Shown here: piece by piece, positions 47,945 through 60,252 of the stretch
How the letters are laid out: every line of letters begins with the position of its first letter
Position numbering within the stretch: the first letter of the stretch is position 1
Assembly: GCA_951799445.1 (NCBI GenBank)
Contig: OX637296.1
Span: 23,622,001 to 23,686,000, forward strand
Reading direction: 5' to 3'
DNA length: 64,000 nucleotides
DNA from: Pseudisothecium myosuroides
Taxonomy: Eukaryota; Streptophyta; Bryopsida; Hypnales; Lembophyllaceae
Position numbers and translations under genes: made by a program
The notes under the pieces: model-generated
Told to the model about the DNA's origin: nothing
Databases searched by the model: none
The model's input: only the letters and a program-made list of their open reading frames with translations

Positions 47945-50900
47945 ATGCCATTATGGTCCGGGAATGGTATGGCTGTTCGTGGCGGAGGAGCCTGTGTTTC
48001 CAGGTTGTGTGTTTCACTGGGTGCAAGTAGTTGCCATCGGAAGAGGAGAGTCGACTCGGGGCTCGCCTTGCATCGTCTTGGGGTGGTTCAATCTGCTCAG
48101 GTAACACCAAGGAATTTGGAATTTCGTTGCTTTGGTGTTCTGTGCCTGTTGGTTACACTTGCACAAAATGCCATCATTTGGGACGAAATCAGCTGAAGAT
48201 TTGGGGTAGAGGTAAAGAGAAGGCTCCATGAACTGTACAGTACATTAGATGTTCCATTGACCAGGCATGTGAACTTTGATTTGCATTAAGTGTGTCAGCA
48301 CTTAATCTAGTGAGTTCAGTCGATCAAGAAGTTTGAATCGAGGTTTGGACTTGGAGAAATTTATAAAGCCGATGACACCCAGAGCGCGTTCAACACTTGC
48401 CGGTCGAAAAATTACTTGAAAGATGCATTCGAAGTCTGTAGAGGTTGAAGTTTTGGACGATTTAGTTTTTTGCAAATTGATTTAAAACTCATCACAAAGA
48501 AAATTTGCAAAAGCTGAGATGACACAAGTATCTAGATTGTTGTAGGCAAAGGCTCACAGTCCACCTGTATAGGGAATGGAACCTCTTTCTTGCTGTGTGG
48601 TGAATGGAGACTTTACATTACCTAAATCCTGCACAGTGAGTACGCATTGAGTTTTGGCATAAAAAGTTGTGTCGGTTTTAGGTCTTACACTGATAAGCTC
48701 CCGAAATTTTTGCATCGGGTGTTCAAGTAATGTGTTGTCTGGTGCGTTGGAATACTCTTTGATTTGGGGTTACCATAACTCTCTCCCGTGTGCATTGACA
48801 AACAGACATGGAGTGCAGCGACGACATTCCAGTTTTCAGGTGGCAGGTCGTCGTCGAATTGGAGAGCAATGGCGGAGGAGCAAGAGCAAGTGGAGCAGGA
48901 CGGAGCAATTTCCAATGCGGAGACGGAGTTGTTCGATGCAAATAAAGCTCCTTCGGTGGTGGTGGCGACAGGGTCGATATTCGGGGCCGTGGCTTTGATC
49001 ACAGGCAACAGCGTTGGTGCAGGAATTTTGGCTCTTCCGGCCATCACAGCTCCCATAGTAAGGCTTGCTTCGTAACCCTAATCTCAGATAAGTAGAGAAT
49101 TCTCTTTCTGGCACTTTCAGCCTTTCAATGAACATGTAGGAGTGTGCTTTCATGGGGAGATCACTCAGTAGGGAGGGATCACTGGAGAGATCAGTTTGGG
49201 TTTTAGAAGAGGCGAACTCTCTGGAAATCAAATTATTTCGCACTCAATGTATTGGATGATTTCTTATGCAATCATTCAGACACTGGGAGGTCATGTAAAC
49301 CATTCTTCAAAGGACATTAGGGAGCCTCATTTCCATTCCCATTCAAATACGAGTGGCATTAGCCAAGCCATGATTTCATACACCCAATGGTTGCCAATTG
49401 GAGGCCAACCAAGTGTTCCTTGAAAGAGATGAGTTGCTGTTGCTTACAGGGGTTCAGTCAATCAGATCTTAACAATTTCACCATCCTCCACCTTAAGGAT
49501 CGTCTGAATCTTGTCGAGCACAAACCCTAAAATGTCGACAACTACTGCAGGAAGCCCTATCCCTATTCCCATTTAAAATCAGTGGTCATGATTTCTCCCA
49601 CCCAATGCTTGCTAATTGAAGCCAAACCAAGTGTTGCTCGGGACGAGATGAGCAGTGTTGGTTCAGTCAATCAGGTCTGTCACAAGTTTAGGATCGTGTT
49701 GTGCACAAACTCGAAACCCTTATTCCTAATATGTGGACCATTATTATAGGGACAGTAGAGAGCTCTATTTCCATTCTAAGAGCAGTGGGCGAAGCTAAGT
49801 CACGATTTCTTCACCTAATGCTTGCTAATTGAAGCCAAACCAAGTGTTGCTCGAATGAGATGAACAGTTGTTGATAACAGGGGTTCAGTCAATTAGCTCT
49901 CTCAAAAGTTTACTGTCTCTCACAAGTTCAGGACCATGTTGTGCCCAAACTCGGAACCCTAAACCCTAACTTAAACCCCTCCAAATCCGGGTTGTTGTTC
50001 CTTGTCGGGACTTCGGGACCGTATTGTGCACTAATTCGAAATCTTAAACCCTAAAATGTTGCAAATCGGTTTGTTCTTGCTTCCTGTCAGGGTTTCATCC
50101 CCACAGCCACCACGATGTGCATTTCCTGGGCGTTTCTACTCTTGGAGGCCCTCCTCCTCGCCGAAGTGAACGTGGTGCTGATGCGGAGACGAGAGAATTC
50201 GAAGGAGCTCACCCCCTCTCACTCGCAGGTGCTGTCGCTGAGGACCATGGCGGAGGAGACCATGGGCCCCGTGGGCGCGTGGGTGACCACCGTGATCTAC
50301 CTCATGCTGTCCTACACGCTGCTGGTGGCCTACATCTCCAAGTCCGGGGAGGTGCTGGCGTTGCTGATGGATGCGCCCCAGCAGAGAGCAGCTGCGGATG
50401 TGGTGTTTACGGTGGGCTTGGGGGGGCTGCTCTGTGGAGGGGGGGCCAAGATGGCGGACAATGTCAACCAAGTGCTCACCGTTCTGCTCCTTGGTGAGAA
50501 CCTGTCCTGGATGGCTTGCCCTGAATGTTTCTCAACTCATAAAACTGACTAAGCTTAGGTGATGTGAAAGTAGAGCTTAGCTATGAGGAATAACATTGTG
50601 AGCTGAAGGCGTGCACTATCAAGAACAGGTGATGTTTTCAACACTCTTTTTGACACCTTTTTTGACATCTCCATGAACTTTTAATGCAAGGGGATATAAT
50701 AGAGGTATTTCTTGTGTGTTCGATGGTGTGTTTTTGTTTGTATCCCAATTTTAGAAGCATGCACCCAATGGGATGGAATTAATTGTTCAAGTGTCTGGCT
50801 TCAGACAAAGTGCACCAATAGCAAAACACATTTTAGCAACCATTGAGGTGCTAAATTTCCCTTCAGTCCTTGGTCAGGCTCTGAGTTGTATATCTCAGGT

Positions 50901-53900
50901 TCACGGCTTGTTGCTTTAATTTGTGCAACGTAATGTAGCAGTGACATGTGAATGGACTTGTTTATAAAGTCCCTGTTCGGAGTCCAACTTTCATTATTGC
51001 TTTGATGGGCCCAACGAGGAGCAGTCCAAAAAATAGGGTATGCCGGTAGGTGTACCCAGCGCACGGTATTCTTTAGTAAAAGGCGAGAGAATAGTTCGAT
51101 TTGTGCTGCGCACACGACCTCTCATAGAACTGCCAGTGTATAGAGAGCCTTATACGGTTGAATACCGGTAGGGTTGTTTCTAGCAATGCATATGGGTTTA
51201 AGGATGTGGATTCTCGGATCCACTGCTTTTGGAGCAATCAACAAAGTTCATTCCCTCGGTGATTGCAGAAATCAGATTTCAGCAAGCTTCTTAGTTCGAC
51301 GTTGCTCATAAAATTGTGCCTTGGTTGAGATGCCTTGCAGGATTGTTTCTGTTAATCGTATTTGGGGGAGCAAAAATGGCAGACTGGACGGGCCTCGAGC
51401 ATGTAGACTGGATGCATACTCCACAAACTCTACCAATCATCTTCCTAGCGCTTGTGTACCATGATCTCACTCCAGGTAAAATGTCTAATTGTTGTCCAGG
51501 CATACCTCATGGCAACACAAAAGCTCATCGCTTACTAAATGGTCTGCCAAAGATCATGTCTTGGAGGAGCTAAATGTCAAAGTAGAGGATTCGATTTGCG
51601 TCGCTTTTATGAAATTCAGCACTTTTGGTAGGAGTGTGACTGTGGGGGAGATGCATAGAGTTGTGTGGAGATCTTTCGGTAACAAGAGCCAAACCTGTTG
51701 AGGAGCAAGTTTTTATGAGTATGTGTGCGATTTCAAAGTGGGAGGTTGTAGACCACTATTGAAGGGACAGTGTTAGACAACCCCATTTACCTTCCAAGAT
51801 GTGTGACCGAGACATTTAGCCAAGTTGTGCTTACCCATTTGCTAGTAACTTCAACCAGTTGCAAGAATAGATGAGTTATTAGCAACAAGGGGTCAGGATA
51901 GGATACAGGATCAGGTCCCTAATTTGCTAACGACTTTCGTATCCTTTCCTTTAATTGAAATGTTGCAGTTGTTACGGATTTGTTTCTTGCATAGCAATTC
52001 AAGTATCTGTTCATACCATATTTTCCATCTTGGAGGATTCACCTGGAATTACAGTGGTCTGCGCGCAGTTGGGGGGTGACATTGGCCGAATCCGGATAAG
52101 CCTATTATTGGGCAGTTTCGTGCCTCTTGTAATGTTTTTAAGCTGGGATGCTGTGACCTTGTGCATCACCCCTCTCCTTGGAGCAAAAGATCCTATTGAT
52201 GTTTTCATGCGGTTCGTCACTCGACTCTCGTTTAGTTCCGAACACTTATCATAACTTTTTCGTTTTATTCTTAATACAACTTCAAACATTTTCATGGACT
52301 TTTCAGAATTATCGCATGGGTAGGTTGTTACAAAAACTGGTGTGTCTCTCATGAAGATGTTCGTTGCAACAAGTGTCATAGTGACACAATTTGCGTTCTC
52401 TCTTTTTCATATAATTGTTTTCTCCAAGTGCATTTCAACTCCTAAGAGCCCAAGCTATAACTATATAAATTCCACTTTGGGAGCTATTAGTTGATTAGAA
52501 TAACTTTAGAACCATATTTCTATGATTTGAAAACGTAGTGTATGATTTCATCTTTCCATTGGTACATTTTAATTTGTTATCTTCCTTGTAACTTCCAGAA
52601 TGATTTATTTCCACTTGTATAGACATGGACGTGGCCAGATACTGATCGTTTCTTGATGATATCATCCAGAGTGGGTGGTCCAGGGCCTGCATTTATTGTG
52701 GAAGCATTTGCTTTCCTAGCAGTGGCAACTTCCTTCATCGGCACAGTACTCGGGTTGCAAGAGTTTCTCCTGGAACGATCGGGCGAGGCCCAAGGTTCTC
52801 AACACTTCCACATGCTTGCCGTAGATTTCGTCAGGCCCTCTATCTTTCAAGTTTATGATTTCTATTCATTGTTGGAGCAAGAACTTATGCAGTCTCTGTG
52901 GACAAATTGGCCAGGTATGATTACACTGAAGAAGCTGTCAATCCAAGGTCAAGCACCACGACCACTCTTTGAATGGTTGCATAGTAACGGTCCTCGTGCA
53001 ATCACGTCGCTGCTTGTGCTGGCACCTCCTCTGGTGGCTTCATCACTTGTCTCAGACGCTTTCTTTTCAGCATCCGACCTGGCGGTAAGCCATTCCTTCC
53101 GAACCCTAATTTTTCATTAGTGCCTTCCTTGCATTGTTCTGAACATTCGCCACGCTGAGTACTACAACTTCAGCTAATTGCTTCTTTCAGGTAGAGTATA
53201 CTCTGTCCGTCAGTTTCATCATTTTATCCAGTGTGTATGAGTGTGGTTTCATTGGTAGATCAATGTAGCAGCTCTGGATGGATCACTTTGGGTATTACAA
53301 GAGTCAAACCGTCTCATGAGAGCAATTTGTTTTTTCACTGAATGCATCATGATTTCTTGTGCAATCATTCGAAGTGTGAGGTTGTAGACTATTTCCACTC
53401 AAAGACTAGTCTCCATCATCCAATTTAGCCATGTTATGTTAACGCCCAATGGTTTGCTAATTGGAGACCAAGCAAGCGTTGATTGAACGAGATGAACTGA
53501 TGTTGGTAACAGTAGTCAATCAATAGGAGAGAGGTTCCTACCAGTTTTAGTATCCTCTATCTAACTCAGAGGGTGCCCAATGAATCTCATCACCGTGCAT
53601 GCCAATTCGTTTCGTACACAGCATAAGGAACTCGATCCAATAACGCCTAAATCTCTTAGCACCATGTGGCATGTTGCCCATGGCTGAGAGTGTTATTCTA
53701 TCCTATGTGGCATCTTACAAAATAATTTTTTGTCACTCTCTAACAGACGGTTCTTGTGAACTTGTACACTGTGAAATCAGGGTGCATACGGAATGACGAG
53801 TTTGTACGGTGTCATCCCACCAATCATGGCGTGGGGCTTACAAAAATCCAGCCTCAGCAGTCCTGAAACCAAGTCAGAGCATCAAAATTCTCTAATCGTG

Positions 53901-54098
53901 TCTCTTCTCGGGGACAAGATCACACTTGCAACAGTTGGGGCATGCGCGGTGGCAGTGATAGTGGGCCAAGTGATGATAGACGTGCCTCAATTCTCTTCCT
54001 CTTTAGCCGTGGTGGTGGCCAATGTAGACCAGGAGGAAGATCAGACCCCCACAAGCAAGGCATCTTCGCAGCCTTTCCCTACACTTGCAGCACCTTGA
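47945..54098 (+). CDS. Tyrosine/tryptophan permease family transporter, seven exons
   Basis: Exons 47945-48100, 48806-49057, 50091-50493, 51341-51475, 52055-52211, 52670-53084 and 53781-54098; all GT-AG, phases agree, total 1836 nt (611 aa). The family carries aromatic amino acids with a proton, and plant members usually have plastid transit peptides. Exon 2 gives GAVALITGNSVGAGILALPA, exon 3 GFIPTATTMCISWAFLLLEA plus further helices, exon 4 IIFLALVYHDLTP, exon 5 VVCAQLGGDIGRIRISLLLG, exon 6 EAFAFLAVATSFIGTVLGLQ and VLAPPLVASSL, exon 7 GAYGMTSLYGVIPPIMAWG: about eleven membrane segments. Exons 2-7 are secure. Exon 1 is inferred (basic, Ser-rich leader, MPLWSGNGMAVRGGG); otherwise the ATG at 48869 gives 538 aa. 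Residues of exon 6 after LLERSGEAQ are unlike the family and could hide an unspliced insert. Confidence 0.85.
49120..50030 (+). repeat. Repeat family in permease intron 2, about three units
   Basis: The block GGGGTTCAGTCAATCAG recurs at about 49450, 49660 and 49882 (209-222 bp apart) with CCAAACCAAGTGTTGCTCG and TTGCTAATTGAAGCC. It is related to sequence in introns 4 and 6 (GAGTGTG...CATGG.GAGATC at 49140, 51632 and 53240). Near 49955 ACCCTAAACCCTAA is a telomere-like word. Confidence 0.65.
53230..53560 (+). repeat. Same repeat family in permease intron 6
   Basis: GAGTGTGGTTTCATTGGTAG, TTGCTAATTGGAGACCAAGC and GTAGTCAATCAATAG follow the order of the intron 2 copies. A weaker copy lies in intron 4 at about 51630-51800. 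Confidence 0.6.
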
Positions 54099-54154
54099 GG
54101 TTACAATATTCTTTTCAAACATGGGAAGCTCTTCAATCTATCGTTACTGGATAT

Positions 54155-54640
54155 GTCACAAGGGTAGCAACTTGCTATCTGTGTACATGTGACTTACCCC
54201 AAATAGACTCGTTCATTCACATTGGTTGCGCACTTGCGTGGTTGGAGCTTTACTTCCATCAGATATTTGTACTGGGACAAAGCAGTACATGTGTAGATTT
54301 TTGCTTTGGTTAGCCATTCATTATTGTTTCCCTGTAAATACATTCACTTGTATCTCTATTTGGATAGGTCCGAAGGGGTAGCACTTGATATCCATGTCCA
54401 CATATGTGGCAGAGTTTATAGACCTACCCTGAATAGATGCTTTTCATTCACATTGGTTTTAAGGATTATTATTATTCTAGATTACGTGATACAAGCTGTG
54501 TAGATTTTAGTGTTGGATGGACATCCACTATTGCTACCTTGTAATTCAACCTAGAACTGCATTCACTTGTGTCTACTTTGGATTGGTCAAAGTAAAGCGC
54601 TTGCTATCTATGTCCATCACTATTAAAAATAGTTACCCTT
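54155..54640. repeat. Degenerate about 215-bp tandem repeat 3' of the permease gene
   Basis: TTCATTCACATTGGTT, GTGTAGATTTT, CATTCACTTGT.TCT and GCTATCT.TGT each recur at about 54210/54445, 54290/54498, 54342/54557 and so on. About 2.2 copies, overlapping the likely 3'UTR. Confidence 0.6.
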
Positions 54641-54705
54641 TGTATCACCCAGGACGTTGCTCAACACCTTAAAGAAGCAAACGAAGGGAACCTTCAAACG
54701 TTGTT

Positions 54706-55890
54706 TTAACCCCTCATCGCCCAAGGGAACCAAAAGTGTCCTCACATAGTTTCAAGTTCAATTCAAAGTGTTGTAACTTTTGTATCCAATGTCCAAATTC
54801 AATAAAAAAAAAAACTGTTGGGAAATTTGTGCTCTCTCTTCTAGTTTATGTGGTAAATTTTTCAAATCAATCCAAGATGTAATGATGTCTTGGAAGCCAA
54901 TTGAAGTTCACAAGTTCAATTTGAGTTCACCAAATTGCATTTGAAGGCTACAACTTCGGGGGCTTGTATCTCCTTCATCTAATGTCCGTTTTCAATAAAT
55001 AAAAAAATTGTTGGGTTATATTCTCCTTGAAGTCTAGTTATTGTGGTAAAATTTTCATGTCAATCCACGTTGTTTTGAATGTTTGGGAGCAATTCGAAGT
55101 TCAAAATCTAGACATTTTTGGATTACAGTGAACTTTGGCGGCTTGTTTCTTCTTCATACAATAGAGTTAATCGCAAAGTTGTCCTGTGTTTGTGAACTTG
55201 TGTCAGAGGAAGGTTTAACTAAGAATAGAACAAAACAAGCACGGCACCAAACTCAATCAAACCTGAGTTTGGGTACTTGAGGGAGTTTGGTCCTCTGTTT
55301 TGCCAGAACTCCAGTTCCTGATCCCGCGTTTGCTCACTTTACGATTAACTCTAATGTCTGATTTCAATAAAGTCTTTATGGAAAATTGCGCATACTAGTC
55401 TAGTTTGTGTGTCTAAAATTTCATACCAATCCAAGAAGTTATGAGTGACTGAAAAGCATTTTAGTAGAAAGAGGTTCAACCCTAGAAGTCTTTTTTGCAA
55501 CTTTTTTTGCTATTTTTTTGACATTTCAAAGCCATTTTGCAAACATAATGAGGCAATTGAATGATATTTTTTTCCTGCAATGTGTTTGTATGGTAGTTTT
55601 GAATCACTTTAGAGTATATAGTTTTTTCACTTGAGTAGGTTTAGAAATTGGATTTCACCTCCAAATGTGTTTCTAGGAAAATTTTAGCATCTTTTTTCAA
55701 CACTAGAACACTATAATCTTGCAATCTATGTGGCCAAATGACTCCAAATTTGATTCACATCATCTACAACACGTATACTACAAGATTGTACAGTTGAAGT
55801 CTCTATAACTTTGTGACATTTAGATCTATAGCACTTCAAAAAGCAATGATGTTTTTAAACTCAAACAAGCCTTAGGCAATGAGGGGTTAA
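54706..55890. mobile_element. TTAA-flanked element H (piggyBac-like ends), 1.2 kb
   Basis: Left end TTAACCCCTCATCGCCCAAG; right end (reverse complement) TTAACCCCTCATTGCCTAAG, 18 of 20 matching with TTAA at both borders. The interior holds diverged internal repeats (CTAGTTTATGTGGTAAATTT-like near 54840, 55040 and 55390; CCGTTTTCAATAAA-like before each). No transposase frame. Confidence 0.8.
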
Positions 55891-58000
55891 GCTTGGCTAG
55901 AGACATTATTCACCTGAAGCAATGTCTTGGTATTTACTTTTAGCAATGTTTGTTGTGTGTATAGGAATAATTGAACTTGAATTCCTAGGTTGCTTTATCT
56001 GTTATCTTCTTTGGAAGCATTTGTTTCCAATGATTTATTTATTTGAAAGATAGTAGATATTTAATATTCTAACAATTTAGACCAATGAAATATCAATATA
56101 TGTGTGTTGTATTGATATAATATAATATATTATATTAATACAATATATAATATAATATAATATACCATGCAATATACTATACAATATAATATATAATAGA
56201 GTATATTGTATAATATACAATACCACATATACTTCTTGTACAGATGAAGTACATGTTGTGAAATTACATGAAATACACAAGCCTATTATACTTCATGGGA
56301 GTCTCACCAAAGACAATGCTTATAAGATAATGTCCTCAGTAAAGAATGAAGATGGGAGCAATGATGTCCTCAACAATGAAGATGGTGAATTGCATTGGAA
56401 ACGCAGTATCAAACATTCTAACATTCAACGTTGCTCAATCGTTGCTTAGAAAATTGCCTCTTGCCAAACGTAGCTTTTGTTGGGGGCAAACATTGCTCTA
56501 TTCCTGCCAACACCATAGATATGGCAAGAAAACGTTACAAATCCTTGCTTGTTTTAGTAGTACATGAGGTATAGTTATTAAAACTATCTCAATTCCCTAA
56601 TACTCTCGCATTTATGTACATTGGTCTTGAGATCAGAATTATTGTTCTTCTTTTAGATATATGTACAATAGGGTCTGAGAAGAACTAGTGGTTAGTTCAA
56701 AGTGAGGTGGTGGAATTGGGAAAAAACTCGTTTGCAGTTTGAAAACATTGGCAAAAAGCCGATGAAAAAATCTATAAAATTTCTGTTTTGAGTAAAAAAT
56801 AGAAAAAAATAACCAAACTTGGTGCTTAAAAAACCGGTTCAGTATGGTAGTTGGAGGAAATTAGATGATCAAACTAAAAGAAACTTCCTAAACACTAGTG
56901 TACAATGAGAAGTAAATATTGTATAGAGTTTTGTCTATTAGATATTTACTATTGTTTTTATATAAATCAATATTAAAGTTTTTTTTTTTGACATAGTGTT
57001 TGTATATAGCTAGTAAGTGTAGGTACATGCATCAGATTTACAATGTTTTAACTTGCATTTACAAATAGTAAAAATATGGTATTAAGGCATGTGCACCATG
57101 AATTATAATTCAATAAAAACTAAATGGAATGTGAAGGAAGAAATTTTGTTTGTGTTTTAACAACTACATTGAATAGGGGGATTAAGGGGACCAAAAAATT
57201 AAAGGGACTTATCTTGGAAAACTGTAGATGTTTGCAACATGATGTACAACTCCCGGACACTTCAATAACTAGTGATGTACAGAAAAGGTAGATATTCATA
57301 TAGTGTGAAATGTTGATTAATTAGTATGTGTCCCCTTTATACCCCTATTCAGTGTAGAAGAGAAGGCATCTCAAAGTGAAAGTAGAGAACTCCACTCCAA
57401 AATTGAAAAATTATTAATATAATCCAAACTTTCTACACTAGCTAGATGTTTCAGGTAGAAAGTTTAGAGGTGAGATTGGATAGCCTATGAAAAATGAATC
57501 TCTACATCAAACTCCCTTTGAAGCACTAGCTAGTATTTAACAACTATATCAATAATGTCAATTACGTTAAACGAGCTATGTTCCATTACTTTGTCACCTT
57601 TCAGAACATGCAATCCAAAATATAAATCCATACCTTTCCTAGATGTCAGAACTCTATCTAATGTACATATATGTCAATTACAATCTTTTACGTACATATA
57701 TGAAGCAATTTTTGGCGCTGCAATACCGCCACTTTATCGAAATTGAAGGTACTAGTATTCATTTCCAAAGTTCATCTTTGTAGAGCAGCAATTATTGACA
57801 GTAATGCGTTGATCTCTGAACTTCAGGATAAGGTTCCAAAAAATCGATTGTAACAGCCACGTACTGAAATCCAGCATTGCGTCACACGGGTGGGCTGGTT
57901 GCCTTGGAATGAGAATTTCGTTCTCCGTATGCCAAAATACAACTCAACAAATCCAGCAGCGGAAGTCGTGCAATCAATCCAAGCGCAACTGACGATTCAC
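55891..58000. other. AT-rich intergenic with AT microsatellite
   Basis: A palindromic (TA/AAT)n tract lies at about 56108-56225. A MITE-like fragment (GCAATTTTTGGCGCTGC ... CGCCACTTTATCGAAATTGA) lies at about 57706-57747. No gene is supported. Confidence 0.5.
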
Positions 58001-58006
58001 AAGAAC

Positions 58007-58226
58007 CGATATTTCGTTAAAATGGCGGTAGTCCACAAACTTGGCACTTTCACCTGTAGAGTGTGCGATCTGGAATCTATAGTTGTCGTAGAAATGAATG
58101 TCATGTTTAGACCATGCTGTCTGAAATCTACACTCATCCAAGAAATGAATGGAAATTAAAATGGCACATAGAATACCGCCAATACAACGAAATTTCTCAT
58201 AATACCGCCATTTTAAGGAAATTTCC
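58007..58226. mobile_element. MITE family M, copy 1
   Basis: Left arm GATATTTCGTTAAAATGGCG, right arm (reverse complement) GGGAAATTTCCTTAAAATGG; the arms share TTTCNTTAAAATGGCGGTA. It lies about 230 bp upstream of the secreted-protein TATA box. Non-coding. Confidence 0.7.
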
Positions 58227-58456
58227 CATCAAGGTAATTGGAACCACTTGACACGATTCCGTACATCGAAGACAAATTTGCAACAAGCTCCTGTCAGAAA
58301 TTAAACTTGCTGACTGGGGCCGATCGACATGCATCGTGCAACGATATCCTCCCGCACGATATCGATCGTACTAGAGACCACACGGTCACGAAAACGATTC
58401 TAGCTGGACTTCCAAAGTTCCTGGACGGCCGCTAGGAGATCAAGTACAGCCGCTAG

Positions 58457-58464
58457 TATAAAAG
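58457..58464 (+). promoter_or_regulatory. TATA box of the secreted-protein gene
   Basis: TATAAAAG in a GC-richer promoter, 138 bp before the ATG, which leaves a leader of about 110 nt if transcription starts 30 bp downstream. No other ATG lies between about 58490 and 58602. Confidence 0.6.
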
Positions 58465-58601
58465 GATGGCATCGCAGTGCAACGTACCATCACGTACTCG
58501 CTCTCACTGACTCCTTTCGTACTCCATCGATCTCATCTTGCCTGTTTTCAATTCGAGGGTCCCAACTCCTCGGTGATCGATCAGAAGGCAACTGAAGGTT
58601 C

Positions 58602-59021
58602 ATGGCGATGTCTTCGGGGAAGTTCAGCTCCATGGCCGCCGTGCTGCTGCTGGTGGCGGTGGTAGCGGGCACTTGTGCCTCCGGCGCCCAAGCCCAGTTC
58701 GACATCATCAACAACTGCAGCAAGACCGTCGTCATCAACACCGCCGCCGGCTCCTACAAGCTGGCCACCGGCAAAAGTCTCCACGTGCCCGGGCTTCCGA
58801 ACACGGTCTGCATCCCCCCTGTCACAATTACCATCAACGGCATTCCGCCCGTGACCGTTACCATCGGGCCGAAAACGTTGGACTGGTTGAAGCAGTTGGG
58901 CGACAGGCTGCACAAGATTGAGATCAGGTGCGACGGGGATTGCATCACGCTTGTTGTGACGTACACGCCCCTAGGTGGTGGGACGACGATGATCACTTCA
59001 CTGGGTCCCTTCTGCCCCTAG
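58602..59021 (+). CDS. Small secreted protein, five-cysteine, orphan
   Basis: Intronless, 139 aa. The N-terminus is a clear signal peptide (SSMAAVLLLVAVVAGTCASG, cleavage likely after AQAQ). The mature part starts FDIINNCSKTVVINTAAGSY, has five cysteines (NNC, TVC, IRC, GDC, PFC) and many beta-type strands (TITINGIPPVTVTIG). The opening FxIxNxCxxTV...LxxGxS resembles the first strands of thaumatin-like proteins, but the protein is about half as long and lacks their 16-Cys pattern. Function is unknown; an extracellular defence or wall role would be a guess. The coding region is strikingly GC-rich compared with its surroundings. The ATG at 58602 begins the frame; a second Met follows two codons later (AMSS). 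Confidence 0.8.
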   Translation: MAMSSGKFSSMAAVLLLVAVVAGTCASGAQAQFDIINNCSKTVVINTAAGSYKLATGKSLHVPGLPNTVCIPPVTITINGIPPVTVTIGPKTLDWLKQLGDRLHKIEIRCDGDCITLVVTYTPLGGGTTMITSLGPFCP

Positions 59022-59687
59022 GTAGTGAATGACTGCATCCATGCATACAGCTAGCACTCCGTTGCGAGATAGCTGGCTTTCAGTGCGAGTATGTAGCAGC
59101 TACGTATGAGATATTGAGAATAAATAAATGGTGGAGCTGAGGTCGACTCAGCTTTCATCAAAGAGCGGTTCTTCCAACACGCGTTGTTAGCAAACGCCTC
59201 ATGGGATGGGTCCATTAGCTAGCGGGAAATGGAAGGGACTGTAATGTTGGGCTTCCAAGCTGCCGGTATACGTATAATATCAATAAAAGCTGGATGAGTG
59301 TGCTAGTTATCCAGCTCCTGTTGCAAATGTTTTCTGCACCGGATTTCATTGCAATTGTGTTAATGACATGCATGTGTAAATGACAATGCGCTGCCCTCTA
59401 TGTAATGTATGCATCATTGTGTTCAATCTCGTTGCATGCGTCATGATCACGTTCTCCCATACTAGATCCAACTCGTCGTATCCAATTCCCTGAATCCAAC
59501 TAATATGTAATTGAGTTCTCTAGCTGCACCTATCTGACTACCGGTACCTGGAGTCCCAGAATAATATAACGATGGCATAGTTTGAATAAGTGGGCAGTGT
59601 GGCAAGTGGGCTACGTACTTACATTCAATGATGGTTCAACAAGTGCGCGGAATGTACCCAGCTTGTCGTACAGAGAAAGTCATATAT
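59022..59687. other. 3' flank of the secreted-protein gene
   Basis: AATAAATAAATG at about 59120 and CAATAAAAG at about 59282 are possible poly(A) signals. No gene is seen; the DNA is less AT-rich than other intergenic parts. Confidence 0.45.
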
Positions 59688-59834
59688 GGGCAATTTTGTT
59701 AAAATGGCGGTATTCCAAGTGCCACTTTGACAGTGTGCCATTTTCACCATCTAGGGCAGATATAGATTTCAGAACGGCCATTCTGAACTGTTTTCATGCC
59801 ATTTAAAAATATTGCCATTTTAATGAAATTGCCC
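59688..59834. mobile_element. MITE family M, copy 2
   Basis: Left arm GGGCAATTTTGTTAAAATGG, right arm (reverse complement) GGGCAATTTCATTAAAATGG. It is 147 bp and flanked by ATAT runs, so the exact duplication cannot be read. Confidence 0.8.
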
Positions 59835-60110
59835 ATATATATATTAAACAGAACTTTATGAAATAGTTGAGGGTCCGATTCATTGTTTTACATCTGAATC
59901 TTACTATTGTCTTGCAAATTGAAGAATCTCTTATGTCAGATTGACAAGTTGATATTAAATTTGTGAAAAATCCAAGACTTTGGATAGTTCCAAGACGGAA
60001 ACTATACGTACACAGGTTGTCTGGACGTCCAGAGTCGTTCGAACGTAGAAGTACGCGTCCACGACCCCGCAGACATCCCTTGACATGACAAGGCATGAAA
60101 CTTACCCCAT

Positions 60111-60252
60111 AACAGATATTTGGTTAAAATGGCGTCATCCATACGCCATTTTTCCATTCGTTTTCAAGGAATGGTATAGATTTCAGACCGCACGCTCTAA
60201 ACGTAAAAGTGTCAAGTTTGTGGAATACCGCCATTTTAACGAAATATCCGTT
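60111..60252. mobile_element. MITE family M, copy 3
   Basis: Left arm AACAGATATTTGGTTAAAAT, right arm (reverse complement) AACGGATATTTCGTTAAAAT; both flanked by CCAT (60107-60110 and 60253-60256). 142 bp, non-coding. Confidence 0.75.

Noticed and set aside
49940..50060. Interstitial telomere
   Set aside because: Only one to two CCCTAAA units; such words are common in plant introns and promoters.
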